The notes: generated by a model not told the origin, from the sequence alone. A stretch of 23,438 bases of DNA from Firmicutes bacterium UBA1739 (GCA_002315385.1 DCHZ01000035.1:1-23438); one strand, 5' to 3'. Shown: positions 1 through 7,526, numbered from the stretch's first letter. Program-made: numbers and translations.

Positions 1-241
1 ACGAGAGGACCGGGATGGACATACCGCTGGTGCACCAGTTGTTCCGCCAGGAGCATAGCTGGGTAGCTACGTATGGACGGGATAAGAGCTGAAAGCATCT
101 AAGTTCGAAGCCCCCCTCAAGAATAGATTTCCTGTATCCTTGGATACGAAGACCCGTGAGAGACTATCACGTAGATAGGTCGGAGGTGTAAGTGCAGTAA
201 TGTATTAAGCTGACCGATACTAATAGGTCGAATGCTTAACC
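1..241 (+). rRNA. 23S ribosomal RNA, 3' end (partial)
   Basis: This is the 3' terminal part of a large-subunit rRNA gene; the 5' part lies outside the window. The first bases (ACGAGAGGACCGG) are the universal sarcin-ricin loop, where elongation factors act. By the E. coli scheme about 250 bases should remain after that loop, which agrees with the end placed here. The last bases (AATAGGTCGAATGCTTAACC) match the usual Firmicutes 23S 3' end. The exact end is accurate to a few bases. The following ~119 bases are the 23S-5S spacer and contain no tRNA gene. Confidence 0.97.
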
Positions 242-360
242 AGAGAGGTTATGGTTAAGAAAGTTGAAGAGAGAGAAAGATATTAAATAGATAGTAAGGC
301 ATTATTCAGTTTTGAGGGTACTCAAAACAAATTATGTAATTACAATTAACAAGCAAATAT

Positions 361-474
361 TTGGTGGCAATAGCTGGGAGGCTACACCTGTTCCCATCTC
401 GAACACAGAAGTTAAGCTCCCAAACGCTGATGATACTTGGTGGGTGACTGCCCGGGAAAGTAAGAAGCTGCCAA
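361..474 (+). rRNA. 5S ribosomal RNA
   Basis: The central-protuberance RNA of the large subunit. The conserved core TTCCCATCTCGAACACAGAA followed by GTTAAGC is unmistakable. The first eight bases (TTGGTGGC) pair with the last eight (GCTGCCAA) as helix I, counting two G-U pairs, and this sets both ends. The length of about 114 bases is normal for the family. A terminator starts 6 bases after the 3' end, so this is the last gene of the rRNA operon, with no trailing tRNA cluster. An open frame running across it (312-512) is not a gene. Confidence 0.97.
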
Positions 475-479
475 TTAGA

Positions 480-510
480 AAGACTACATCGGAAGGTGTA
501 GTCTTTTTTT
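480..510 (+). terminator. Rho-independent terminator of the rRNA operon
   Basis: An 11-bp stem (480-490 with 495-505, one G-U pair) is closed by a GGAA tetraloop and followed by a run of T residues to 510. It lies just behind the 5S gene and should end the rRNA transcript. Confidence 0.93.
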
Positions 511-795
511 AATATTAAACAGAACTGTGCAGGAAATTTTGCTTAGTGCAAGGAAAGGCAATGAGAGATGAAGAGCGTACTTCAGTACGTGACTGAAGAG
601 TGAAGCAGGCTTGACACAGCTTATTCTAAGCAGGATAATGCACGTGATATTCACATTTACAGCCGAAAGGAATTTGAAGCTACGGGAGTTATGTCCTTTT
701 ATCCGCCCGGGTGCTAATATAATATTCTCATTATGAGTTGAAAGGTTTATTTTTAAGTATGTAACGATGTTTATCTGAAATGGTTATGAACAGTC
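511..795. other. Gene-free stretch between rRNA operon and divIC
   Basis: I find no credible coding frame or RNA gene here. It holds the repeat-like element at 527-643, then unstructured A/T-rich sequence leading to the divIC promoter. A short CTCATTATGAG palindrome lies near 728-738; it has no obvious role. Confidence 0.6.
527..643. repeat. Candidate palindromic intergenic repeat element
   Basis: About 117 bases with imperfect inverted ends: GTGCA then TGCTTAG at the left, and the complement (CTAAGCA then TGCAC) at the right. A perfect small hairpin, CGTAC-TTCA-GTACG, sits at 576-589. It does not code for protein. The layout suggests a small non-autonomous mobile or dispersed repeat of the kind common in Clostridia. 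Copy number cannot be seen from one window, so the repeat status is inference. Confidence 0.45.
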
Positions 796-824
796 TTGAG
801 CAAAGTATATTACGATGTTATAAT
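796..824 (+). promoter_or_regulatory. Promoter of the divIC-rnmV-rsmA-cvpA cluster
   Basis: A sigma-A type promoter: -35 TTGAGC (796-801), a 17-base spacer and a perfect -10 TATAAT (819-824). The transcript would start near 831. This rules out the in-frame ATG at 827 as the divIC start and supports the ATG at 857. Confidence 0.85.
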
Positions 825-856
825 AAATGCATCAGTTAAATAAAGGTGGTTATTTT

Positions 857-1231
857 ATGGAGAATAAAGGGATTAAAAGTACCGGGAAACCCGGGAGAAA
901 TAATTCGCAGACAAAAGCCGGATATTCAACTAAGGTTAAGGGCAGACAGAAAACCATATTTGCGATTTTCGGTATTCTGCTTTGCGTTATATTAGCTCAG
1001 GGTATTATTACCTGTGTAGGATTAAAAAATCAGGAAAGAAAGATTGCAAATGAATATAATCAGCTTATAGAAAAAAAGGCTGATCTTGAAGAAACTCTGC
1101 AATATATTAATACTCCCGAGTACATTGAACAGAGTGCCAGAGAAATGCTGAAAATGGTGATGCCGGGTGAAGTATTGTATGTATTAAGAGATGAAGGCGA
1201 GGGTAAGTCAGAGAATGGCAACGGACAGTAA
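857..1231 (+). CDS. divIC: Septum formation initiator family protein (DivIC/FtsB-like)
   Basis: A 124-residue small bitopic membrane protein of the divisome. The family (DivIC/FtsB/FtsL) forms a coiled-coil complex outside the membrane that links septal peptidoglycan synthesis to the division ring. Seen here: a basic cytoplasmic tail of about 36 residues, one hydrophobic helix (about 37-60, containing FAIFGILLCVILAQG), then a heptad-like segment rich in Glu, Lys and Leu, then a short end motif (EYIEQSAREML) typical of the family. The ATG at 857 is chosen because AAAGGTGG lies just before it and the promoter leaves no room for the ATG at 827. It overlaps rnmV by 17 bases. In many Firmicutes divIC sits in a yabP/yabQ cluster; here it heads an rRNA-maturation cluster, so assignment to DivIC rather than a paralogue is likely but not certain. 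Confidence 0.85.
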   Translation: MENKGIKSTGKPGRNNSQTKAGYSTKVKGRQKTIFAIFGILLCVILAQGIITCVGLKNQERKIANEYNQLIEKKADLEETLQYINTPEYIEQSAREMLKMVMPGEVLYVLRDEGEGKSENGNGQ

Positions 1232-1793
1232 GGAGAAATCAGCTTTAAACAGAGTAGTAATTAAAGAAGTTATTGTTGTTGAAGGTAAGGACGATGAGGC
1301 AGCTATTAAGAGAGCTTTGGATGCGGAGGTTATTATAACCCACGGCTATGGAATCTCTCAGGCTGCAATTAAGCGAATTGCGGAAGCTTATGAACGCTGC
1401 GGCATTATTATATTTACGGACCCGGATTACGCCGGAGATAATATCAGGAAAAAACTGACTGCAAAATTTCCTGATGCAAAGCATGCATACATTTCAAGAG
1501 AGGCCGGAACGAGAGGCAGTGATATAGGAGTTGAAAATGCTTCACCCGAAAATATAATCATGGCTTTGAAAAAATCCCGGGCTGTACAGAAAGATATCGA
1601 AGATAAGTTTACCATGACAGATATGATAAATGCGGGACTTTGCGGAGACGGGGATTCGGCCGAAAAGAGAGAAAAAATAGGAGAAAAACTGGGAATAGGA
1701 TATGGCAATACTAAAACCTTTCTGCGAAGGATTAACAGATATGGTATTACCGGGGAAGAGTTTGCAAAAGCCTGTGAGGGAATAATTGATTGA
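1215..1793 (+). CDS. rnmV: Ribonuclease M5, 5S rRNA maturase
   Basis: RNase M5 (192 residues, the usual size) makes the final double-stranded cuts that release mature 5S rRNA in low-G+C Gram-positives, with ribosomal protein L18 as cofactor. The N-terminal half is a Toprim domain: catalytic Glu23 in VIVVEGKDD and the acidic pair Asp69/Asp71 in FTDPDYAGDN, which bind Mg2+. The C-terminal half (about 120-192) is the M5-specific RNA-binding region. The start is set at ATG 1215, with a GAGGG Shine-Dalgarno at about 1198-1203; an upstream ATG at 1191 lies deeper in divIC and is less likely. The order rnmV then rsmA is conserved, as in Bacillus. Its likely substrate gene lies about 740 bases upstream. 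Confidence 0.93.
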   Translation: MATDSKEKSALNRVVIKEVIVVEGKDDEAAIKRALDAEVIITHGYGISQAAIKRIAEAYERCGIIIFTDPDYAGDNIRKKLTAKFPDAKHAYISREAGTRGSDIGVENASPENIIMALKKSRAVQKDIEDKFTMTDMINAGLCGDGDSAEKREKIGEKLGIGYGNTKTFLRRINRYGITGEEFAKACEGIID

Positions 1794-1863
1794 TGCAAAT
1801 CGTGAATTATCCGGACATAAAGAGACTTCAGAAAACAGGGTTGCCGGAAAGATTGGAGATAAA

Positions 1864-2739
1864 ATGGGAAATAAGTATTCGGAAAACAGAATCAGGGCTA
1901 TTATGGCAAGACATCGTGCCGGATTTTCAAAAAATTTAGGACAGAATTTTCTCACAGACTATACTGTAATTGAAGCTATTGCAGAAGGTGCGGAAATCAA
2001 TGAAGAGGATCACGTTATTGAAATAGGTCCCGGAATCGGTGTTCTGACAATAGAATGTGCCGACAGAGCAGGCTTTGTGTCCGCAGTTGAAATTGATAAA
2101 AAGCTTATCCCTATATTAGAGGAAACCGTTCGAGGTTATGACAATATAGAAATAATAAACAGGGATATCCTTAAAACAGATATCGAAGAAATATGCAGAA
2201 ATGCACAGAATAACAATTTGAATCTTAAAAGAGTAAAAATTGTAGGGAATTTACCTTATTATATTACAACACCTATTATTATGAAGCTTTTAGAGGAAAA
2301 TGTCCCGGCCGAAAGTATTACAATTATGATGCAGAAAGAGGTTGCGGACAGATTGATTTCAGCTCCCGGTAAAAAAACCTATGGAGCAATTTCTTTGGCG
2401 GTGCAATACTACTGTACAATTGATGAAATTATTCAGGTGCCGGCGGAAGCTTTTGTTCCGAAGCCAAAGGTTGATTCCACAGTGCTAAGGCTTAATATAA
2501 GAAAAGAGAAACCGGTGAGACTGAAAGACGAGGCTGTCTTTTTTTCGGTAATTAAAGCCGGCTTTTCCCAAAGAAGAAAAACTCTGCTGAACTGTCTGCT
2601 GGGAATCTGCGGAATGGAGAAAGGAGAGTTGTCTGAATTTCTGGAAAATCTGGGCATTGATTCGAAAAGAAGAGCGGAAACTCTGGATATGGATGAGTTT
2701 GCCGAAATTGCCAATGCACTTGTAAGTAAGGTAGAATAA
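1864..2739 (+). CDS. rsmA: 16S rRNA (adenine1518/1519-N6)-dimethyltransferase
   Basis: RsmA (KsgA) transfers four methyl groups from S-adenosylmethionine to two adjacent adenines in the 3' terminal hairpin of 16S rRNA, a late check in 30S assembly. The 291-residue product has the KsgA N-terminus (FSKNLGQNFL, 21-30), the SAM motif IEIGPGIGVLT (about 52-62), the acidic residue in AVEIDKK, and the catalytic NLPYYI (129-134). The C-terminal helical domain carries FVPKPKVDSTVLRL and FSQRRKTL. The frame is open further upstream to a TTG at 1786. I prefer ATG 1864 because GGAG lies 6 bases before it and homologues begin at this point. It starts 70 bases after rnmV and overlaps cvpA by one base. Confidence 0.95.
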   Translation: MGNKYSENRIRAIMARHRAGFSKNLGQNFLTDYTVIEAIAEGAEINEEDHVIEIGPGIGVLTIECADRAGFVSAVEIDKKLIPILEETVRGYDNIEIINRDILKTDIEEICRNAQNNNLNLKRVKIVGNLPYYITTPIIMKLLEENVPAESITIMMQKEVADRLISAPGKKTYGAISLAVQYYCTIDEIIQVPAEAFVPKPKVDSTVLRLNIRKEKPVRLKDEAVFFSVIKAGFSQRRKTLLNCLLGICGMEKGELSEFLENLGIDSKRRAETLDMDEFAEIANALVSKVE

Positions 2740-3206
2740 TGGTTATTGATATTATAATTTTGAGCTGTCTTGTATTCTTTGCCATAATGGGATACAGAAA
2801 AGGTTTCGGAAAAAGTATTCGCTTTTTAATAAGCTGGATTGCGGCTGTTGCAGGCGGGTTTGTATTATACGAACCCGTAAGATTGTATTTAGAGGAAATA
2901 ATGATAATGCCGGAATGGATGAATGATATTATCATATTTATTGCTGTGGTGCTGGCAATAAAGCTGGTAATAAATGTGGTATTTTATTTACTGAGACCGA
3001 AGAAAAAAATTCCGGTTATAAGTACATTCAATAAACTGCTGGGTGCAGGCGCAGGTCTGGCAAAAGGGATAATTATTGTATGGATAGCATCACTGGTTCT
3101 GCTGCCGGTAATTTCCGCAGGAGGTATTGACGATGAAAACAGCAGCTTTTCAGATTCAAAAATCCTTCCGCTGCTCAAAGAGTATAATCCGGTGACACCG
3201 ATATAA
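2739..3206 (+). CDS. CvpA family integral membrane protein
   Basis: A 155-residue polytopic membrane protein of the CvpA/colicin V production family. The family is widespread and its molecular role is poorly defined. About four hydrophobic helices are visible: 2-18, 28-45, 63-85 and 104-126. The family signature GYRKGFGKS follows helix 1, and a positively charged RPKKK loop lies between helices 3 and 4. The start codon overlaps the rsmA stop (TAATG), so translation is probably coupled. The tail after helix 4 is soluble and acidic. The length is slightly short but within family range, so I see no proof of truncation by the palindromic element that begins 15 bases downstream. Confidence 0.85.
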   Translation: MVIDIIILSCLVFFAIMGYRKGFGKSIRFLISWIAAVAGGFVLYEPVRLYLEEIMIMPEWMNDIIIFIAVVLAIKLVINVVFYLLRPKKKIPVISTFNKLLGAGAGLAKGIIIVWIASLVLLPVISAGGIDDENSSFSDSKILPLLKEYNPVTPI

Positions 3207-3220
3207 CGATTCTTAAATAA

Positions 3221-3363
3221 CTGGTTATAATACTTTCCTGCATTCCCGATAGCGCAGATTCAAAAAGCCTCGCCGTAGCACCACTACGACTGCGTTTTTT
3301 GAACTTCACTATCGAAAAAGCATTCTGCGTAGTAGTCCGGTTATTCTGCGAGCGTTATACCAG
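3221..3363. repeat. Candidate palindromic element between cvpA and the DUF951 gene
   Basis: A nested, near-symmetric palindrome. The core runs 3247-3314: CGATAG/CTATCG at the ends, then TTCAAAAA/TTTTTGAA, then CGTAG-CACCA-CTACG at the centre, all on the same axis near 3281. An outer inverted pair, CTGGTTATAA (3221-3230) and TTATACCAG (3355-3363), brackets it. No coding frame is present. This could be a miniature mobile element or a dispersed palindrome; T runs beside the central hairpin could also make it a weak bidirectional terminator. Confidence 0.5.
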
Positions 3364-3464
3364 GCTCAGCGTAATAGAATAGAAAACTTATTTTGCGATT
3401 TCGTGAAGGAACAAACTGGTACGAAAAAATTTGAAAGTAATTCCGGTTTTCGGGGAGAAGAATA

Positions 3465-3638
3465 ATGGAAATCAATATCGGAGATATAATAGAGTTAAAA
3501 AAGCAGCATCCTTGCGGCGGAAAAGAATTTGAGGTTGTCAGAGCAGGTATGGACTTCAGAATACGCTGTTTAAAATGTGATGCTCAGGTATGGATTACAA
3601 GAAGCAAATTAGAGAAAAGAATAAAGAGGATAAAGTAA
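3465..3638 (+). CDS. DUF951 family small protein
   Basis: A 57-residue basic protein. It matches the DUF951 pattern: an N-terminal GDIIELKKQHPCGGKEFEV segment, then RIRCLKCDAQVW, then a lysine/arginine-rich end. Cys17 together with the Cys35-x2-Cys38 pair could bind a metal ion, as in a small zinc ribbon with one non-cysteine ligand. The family is conserved in Firmicutes and its function is unknown; an RNA- or ribosome-linked role is only a guess from size and charge. The ribosome binding site GGGGAG lies 7 bases before the ATG, and the stop codon abuts the surE start. No clear promoter was found between the palindromic element and this gene. Confidence 0.88.
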   Translation: MEINIGDIIELKKQHPCGGKEFEVVRAGMDFRIRCLKCDAQVWITRSKLEKRIKRIK

Positions 3639-4397
3639 ATGATGAATATTTTATTGACTAACGATGACGGGATTCATGCAAAGGGAATACGGACTCTGGC
3701 GAAGGCTTTGTCCGAAATTGCCAATGTGTATGTTGTTGCTCCGGAAACCCAGCGCAGTGCCTGCGGTCACGGCATTTCCATACACAGTACAATACTGGTA
3801 AGAGAGGAAGAATTTGAGCATGCGATAAAGGCATGGAGTATCAGCGGTACGCCGGCGGATTGCGTAAAGCTCGGAATTCGCGAACTCGTAGATTCTGTGG
3901 ATCTTGTGGTTTCGGGAACCAATCTCGGAGCCAATTTAGGAAATGACTGTTTTTATTCGGGTACGGTTTCCGCAGCCGCAGAGGCGGTATTCAGTGATTA
4001 TCCGGCAGTTGCGGTTTCAATCTGCAGCCACAAACCGGAAAATTATGAGCCTTCTATGAAATTTGCAAAAAAAGTAATAACAAAGGTTTCTGATGAAGGT
4101 CTGCCCCCGGGAACTATGTTAAATGTCAATTTACCGGATCTGCCCGAGGAGGGAATTAATGGGGTCAGAGTTACCCGTATGGGAAGGGTAAAGTATGATG
4201 AAAACTTTAAACATGGAAAATCCAGCTTCGGAGACAGTTTTTACTGGTATAACGGTATTCCCATCAGGCTGAATCAGCGACCGGATTCGGACATTCAGGC
4301 AATCCGGGACGGTTATATCTCGGTTTCGTTAATAAAATTCGATCTTACGGATTTTGAAAACATGAACAGAATAAAGGAATGGGAGCTTACATATTAA
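3639..4397 (+). CDS. surE: 5'/3'-nucleotidase SurE
   Basis: SurE is a divalent-metal-dependent phosphatase that dephosphorylates nucleoside 5'- and 3'-monophosphates and short polyphosphates, and it is linked to stationary-phase survival. The 252-residue product begins with the metal site ILLTNDDG (Asp-Asp). It then has APETQRSACGH with the metal-binding Ser, SGTPADCVKLG, and VVSGTNLGANLGND with the conserved Asn. The ending is typical of the family. The ATG at 3639 directly follows the DUF951 stop, with GAGG 9 bases before it; the next ATG (3642) is an equally possible start. It is co-transcribed with the DUF951 gene. Confidence 0.95.
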   Translation: MMNILLTNDDGIHAKGIRTLAKALSEIANVYVVAPETQRSACGHGISIHSTILVREEEFEHAIKAWSISGTPADCVKLGIRELVDSVDLVVSGTNLGANLGNDCFYSGTVSAAAEAVFSDYPAVAVSICSHKPENYEPSMKFAKKVITKVSDEGLPPGTMLNVNLPDLPEEGINGVRVTRMGRVKYDENFKHGKSSFGDSFYWYNGIPIRLNQRPDSDIQAIRDGYISVSLIKFDLTDFENMNRIKEWELTY

Positions 4398-4495
4398 AAT
4401 AAAGAATTTACGGTTTAATAAAAAGTGACGGATTCACCGCATTTGCAATAGATTACACGGATAATAATAAGGAAAGGAAAAGCCAGAGAAAAACC

Positions 4496-5047
4496 ATGAA
4501 AACAGAAAGATTAAAAAAGGATAACAGTGTTCTGGTGGCGATAGACTATCAGACAAAACTGGTGCCGGCTATGTATGAAAAAGAGAAGCTGGTTGAAAAA
4601 TCAGGAAAGCTTATTGAAGGCTTCGGAATACTGGGTTTACCGGTAATATTTACTCAGCAGTATTCAAAAGGTCTGGGTGAAACAATTGATGAATTAAAAA
4701 AAATAGACTGTGATGCGGTTTTTGTGGAAAAGAATACCTTCAGTGCATGGGCTAATGAAGAATTCAGGAAAAAAGTAAAGGATACCGGAAGAAAAGTTGC
4801 CGTTGTTATTGGAATTGAAACTCATGTCTGTGAGCAGCAGACAGTACTGGACATGATAGAAGAGGGTTATCATGTATATGTGGCGGCAGACTGTGTTTCC
4901 TCCAGAGATTCTTTTGACCGGGATGTGGCAATAGACAGAATGCGTGATGCCGGTGCGGTTATTACGACATATGAATCAATTCTGTTTGAGCTTTTGGGTT
5001 GGTCAAAGGCGGAGGAATTCAAGCAGATTTCGGCACTTGTCAGATAA
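4496..5047 (+). CDS. Cysteine hydrolase, isochorismatase superfamily
   Basis: 183 residues with the isochorismatase/nicotinamidase fold. The catalytic triad is visible: Asp17 (VAIDYQ), Lys79 (VEKNTFSAW) and Cys112 (GIETHVCEQQT). The IETHVC stretch includes the cis-peptide bond typical of the family. The full triad indicates an active amide or ester hydrolase, but the substrate cannot be read from sequence. The compact form without extra domains resembles YcaC-type hydrolases more than siderophore isochorismatases, and no siderophore genes are nearby. It lies 98 bases after surE with no clear promoter or strong ribosome binding site (GGAAAGG is 18 bases upstream, AGAG is closer). It may be read through from surE. 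Confidence 0.85.
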   Translation: MKTERLKKDNSVLVAIDYQTKLVPAMYEKEKLVEKSGKLIEGFGILGLPVIFTQQYSKGLGETIDELKKIDCDAVFVEKNTFSAWANEEFRKKVKDTGRKVAVVIGIETHVCEQQTVLDMIEEGYHVYVAADCVSSRDSFDRDVAIDRMRDAGAVITTYESILFELLGWSKAEEFKQISALVR

Positions 5048-5171
5048 ATGAACAGTAACAGCAGGACTTTCCTAAATGAAAGATGTTCTAATCATGAATA
5101 ATACTTATGACATGCATTAAAAATAATAATAACATATGTCGAAAAAGTGCATAATAATGGGGAATTAAGTA

Positions 5172-5200
5172 TTGATATTTTAAAAGAAATGAGATAAAAT
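5172..5200 (+). promoter_or_regulatory. Promoter of the thiolase gene
   Basis: -35 TTGATA (5172-5177), a 17-base spacer, and -10 TAAAAT (5195-5200). The transcript would begin near 5207, giving a leader of about 50 bases before the AAAGGAG site and the ATG at 5256. The surrounding A/T-rich sequence resembles strong clostridial promoters. Confidence 0.8.
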
Positions 5201-5255
5201 ATTTGTAACAAGAAAGTTAAAAAATTAACAAAGTATAAAGAAAGGAGCCGGTATT

Positions 5256-6449
5256 ATGCGAGATGTAGTAATCGTAAGTGCGGTAAGAACACCGGTTGGA
5301 AGCTTCGGCGGTGCATTGAAAGAGATTTCAGCTGCACGTTTGGGAGAAATCGTAGTAAAAGAGGCATTAAAGAGAATCGATTTAAAGCCGGAAATGGTAG
5401 AAGAACTAATTTTTGGCTGTGTACTTCAGGGGGGTCTTGGACAGAATGTTGCACGTCAGGTATGTCTTAAAGCAGGACTGCCGATTGAAGTTCCTGCACT
5501 TACAATAAACAAGGTGTGCGGTTCGGGTCTGAGAGCAGTCAGCCTGGCAGCACAGGTAATCAAATCAGGAGATGCCGATATCATGGTTGCCGGAGGTACG
5601 GAAAGCATGAGCCAGAGCCCGTATCTTGTTCCGTCAGGCAGATGGGGCCAGAGAATGGGTGACGGAAAATTAGTTGACCTTATGATTAAAGACGGTCTCA
5701 GTGATGTATTTTACGGACATCATATGGGTATCACTGCGGAAAATGTTGCAATTGAATGGAATATCTCAAGAGAAGATATGGATGCTCTGGCAGTTCAGTC
5801 ACAGAAGAGAGCGGAAAATGCAATAAAAGAAGGAAAATTCAGAGAAGAAATCGTTCCGATTGCAATTCCTCAGAAGAAAAAAGACCCGATTGTATTTGAT
5901 ACAGATGAGTATCCTAAATTCGGGACAAGTATTGAAAAGATTTCTCAGCTTCAGCCTGCATTTACAAAAGGCGGTACAGTAACTGCGGCAAATGCATCAG
6001 GTATCAATGACGGTGCAGCGGCATTTGTTCTTATGTCAGCGGAAAAAGCCGAATCTTTAGGATTAAAGCCATTATGTAAAATCCGTGCATATGCTTCTGC
6101 AGGTGTTGATCCGAGAGTCATGGGAACAGGTCCTATTCCTGCATGTAAGAAAGCACTTAAGAAGGCTGAACTTGAAGTGGAGGATTTAGATCTTATTGAA
6201 TCCAATGAAGCTTTTGCGGCTCAGGCACTGGCTGTAACAAGAACTCTGGGATTTGATCCTGAAATTACAAATGTAAACGGCGGAGCAATTGCCATCGGTC
6301 ATCCTATCGGTGCATCCGGCGGCAGAATTCTCTGTACACTTATTTATGAAATGAAGAAGAGAAATTCAAAGTACGGTCTGGCTACATTATGTATCGGAGG
6401 CGGAATGGGTACAGCAATGGTAGTAGAAAGAGATACCGAGAAAAAATAA
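5256..6449 (+). CDS. thlA: Acetyl-CoA C-acetyltransferase (thiolase)
   Basis: Condenses two acetyl-CoA to acetoacetyl-CoA, the entry step to butyrate/butanol formation in Clostridia; the reverse reaction serves in degradation. 397 residues, full length for biosynthetic thiolases. Catalytic residues: Cys88 in NKVCGSG (acyl-accepting), His349 in IAIGHPIGASG, and Cys379 in CIGGGMG (proton transfer). The start VVIVSAVRTPVGSFGG is canonical, with AAAGGAG before the ATG. It has its own promoter and terminator and so is a single-gene unit. The other butyrate genes (hbd, crt, bcd, etf) are not adjacent. Strong signals and central metabolism suggest high expression. Confidence 0.95.
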   Translation: MRDVVIVSAVRTPVGSFGGALKEISAARLGEIVVKEALKRIDLKPEMVEELIFGCVLQGGLGQNVARQVCLKAGLPIEVPALTINKVCGSGLRAVSLAAQVIKSGDADIMVAGGTESMSQSPYLVPSGRWGQRMGDGKLVDLMIKDGLSDVFYGHHMGITAENVAIEWNISREDMDALAVQSQKRAENAIKEGKFREEIVPIAIPQKKKDPIVFDTDEYPKFGTSIEKISQLQPAFTKGGTVTAANASGINDGAAAFVLMSAEKAESLGLKPLCKIRAYASAGVDPRVMGTGPIPACKKALKKAELEVEDLDLIESNEAFAAQALAVTRTLGFDPEITNVNGGAIAIGHPIGASGGRILCTLIYEMKKRNSKYGLATLCIGGGMGTAMVVERDTEKK

Positions 6450-6464
6450 GTCATATTTTTCCTG

Positions 6465-6496
6465 ACGGTCATGTAAAAACGCATGACCGTTTTTTA
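6465..6496 (+). terminator. Rho-independent terminator of thlA
   Basis: A perfect 9-bp stem, ACGGTCATG (6465-6473) with CATGACCGT (6482-6490), followed by seven T residues. It has no T run on the - strand side, so it serves the thiolase gene rather than the his operon. Confidence 0.93.
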
Positions 6497-6869
6497 TTTG
6501 GTAAACACTTATGCGGATACATTCTTTTCGGTTGAAAATTCTTCAGATAATTGTAATACTCTACTGTATGCTTCGTCGGGAGATGAACTGATATCACCGG
6601 GATATGTGCCGAAATCCGGAGAACGGCTGCTTATCTGGACATGATGAGCATTAAAACCGGTAAGCTCCGGCTGTTGGAAGCAGCATCCCGCAATACTGCA
6701 GACAACACCTGAAAAACAGCAGATATCGGGCATATTAAGCAGCAATAATGGAAATCATCGATAACAGCAATATTGTCGATAATAGAGAAAATCAGAGCGT
6801 GACAGACCCATATGCGAGTACAGCTGCCGGTGATACGGCAGCTGATATGTTTATTCCGTAGGGAGCCTT
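6497..6869. other. Gene-poor stretch between converging thlA and his operons
   Basis: No confident gene. On the - strand, 6509-6733 is an open frame of 74 codons from an ATG (MPDICCFSG...), rich in Cys near its start. It has no ribosome binding site and no recognised family, so it is not called as a gene. A perfect 9-bp hairpin, CAGCTGCCG/CGGCAGCTG, lies at 6821-6844, just after the hisIE stop in the direction of the his transcript. It has no adjacent T run. No classic his terminator was seen. Confidence 0.5.
6821..6844 (-). other. Hairpin after hisIE, possible 3' end or decay barrier
   Basis: A perfect inverted repeat of 9 bp with a 6-base loop, 26 bases past the hisIE stop. It is very stable but not followed by a U-rich tract, so it may protect the his mRNA 3' end rather than terminate transcription by itself. 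Confidence 0.45.
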
Positions 6870-7526
6870 CTATTTCATTTTTTCCTGTTTGATTTTGTGG
6901 TCGATAATATGTCTGGAAGCAAGTTCTTCCATTACATCATCTACGCTTATACCCATTTCCACCATCATAACCATTACATGGTACATAAGGTCCGCAATTT
7001 CATAGATGGTTTCGGGTTTATCATTTCCCTTGGAGGCGATGATGACTTCGGTGCATTCTTCACCGACTTTTTTCAGAATTTTGTCACGGCCTTTTTCAAA
7101 AAGATAGGATGTATATGAACCTTCCGGCATTTCGGCTTTTCGGCCTTCGAGAAGTTTATAAAGTGTTTTCGGATCAAACCCTTTTTCTTCGGCACCCGAA
7201 GCTTCACCGAGAATCGGATCCATAAAGCATGAATCGGTGCCTTTATGACAAGCGGGACCGTCTTTATGGACTTTGACAGTCAGAGCATCCAGATCGCAGT
7301 CCGCCGTAATGCTGACTATATGCTGATAATTTCCGGAAGTTTCCCCTTTTCTCCACAGTTCCTGACGGGAGCGGGACCAGAAACAGGTTTTACCCTCTTT
7401 CATACTGATTTCAAGGCTTTCTTTATTCATATATGCCAGTGTAAGTACTTTGTCAGTGTCGGCATCCACAACGATTGCCGGGATAAGACCTTTTTCATCA
7501 AATTTTAAATTTTCTATAGCTGCCAT
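6870..7526 (-). CDS. hisIE: Phosphoribosyl-AMP cyclohydrolase / phosphoribosyl-ATP diphosphatase (HisIE)
   Basis: A bifunctional enzyme for histidine steps 2 and 3: HisE removes diphosphate from phosphoribosyl-ATP, and HisI opens the adenine ring of phosphoribosyl-AMP. 218 residues. The N-terminal HisI half (about 1-110) has AYMNKES, FWSRSRQELWRKGETSG, the acidic metal motif DCDLDALTV, and zinc ligands in the DGPACHKGTDSCF region. The C-terminal HisE half (about 118-208) is a MazG-like four-helix fold with KKVGEECTEVIIA and EIADLMYHVMVMM. GGAG precedes the ATG. It is the last gene of the operon, separated from hisF by a 120-base spacer with a hairpin. Confidence 0.95.
   Translation of the reverse strand: MAAIENLKFDEKGLIPAIVVDADTDKVLTLAYMNKESLEISMKEGKTCFWSRSRQELWRKGETSGNYQHIVSITADCDLDALTVKVHKDGPACHKGTDSCFMDPILGEASGAEEKGFDPKTLYKLLEGRKAEMPEGSYTSYLFEKGRDKILKKVGEECTEVIIASKGNDKPETIYEIADLMYHVMVMMVEMGISVDDVMEELASRHIIDHKIKQEKMK

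Noticed and set aside
242..360. tRNA gene in the 23S-5S spacer
   Set aside because: No cloverleaf or T-arm sequence found.
312..512. Open frame of 66 codons
   Set aside because: It runs through the 5S rRNA gene and its terminator.
1786..1863. TTG start giving a longer RsmA
   Set aside because: The extra residues do not match the family; ATG 1864 has GGAG at the right distance.
3207..3464. Possible truncation of cvpA by the neighbouring palindromic element
   Set aside because: The protein already has its four membrane helices and a normal tail, and its stop codon lies before the element.
4398..4495. In-frame extension upstream of the cysteine hydrolase reading ...SDGFTAFAIDYTDNN...
   Set aside because: No start codon in frame, and homologues begin near the ATG at 4496; protein-like look is probably chance.
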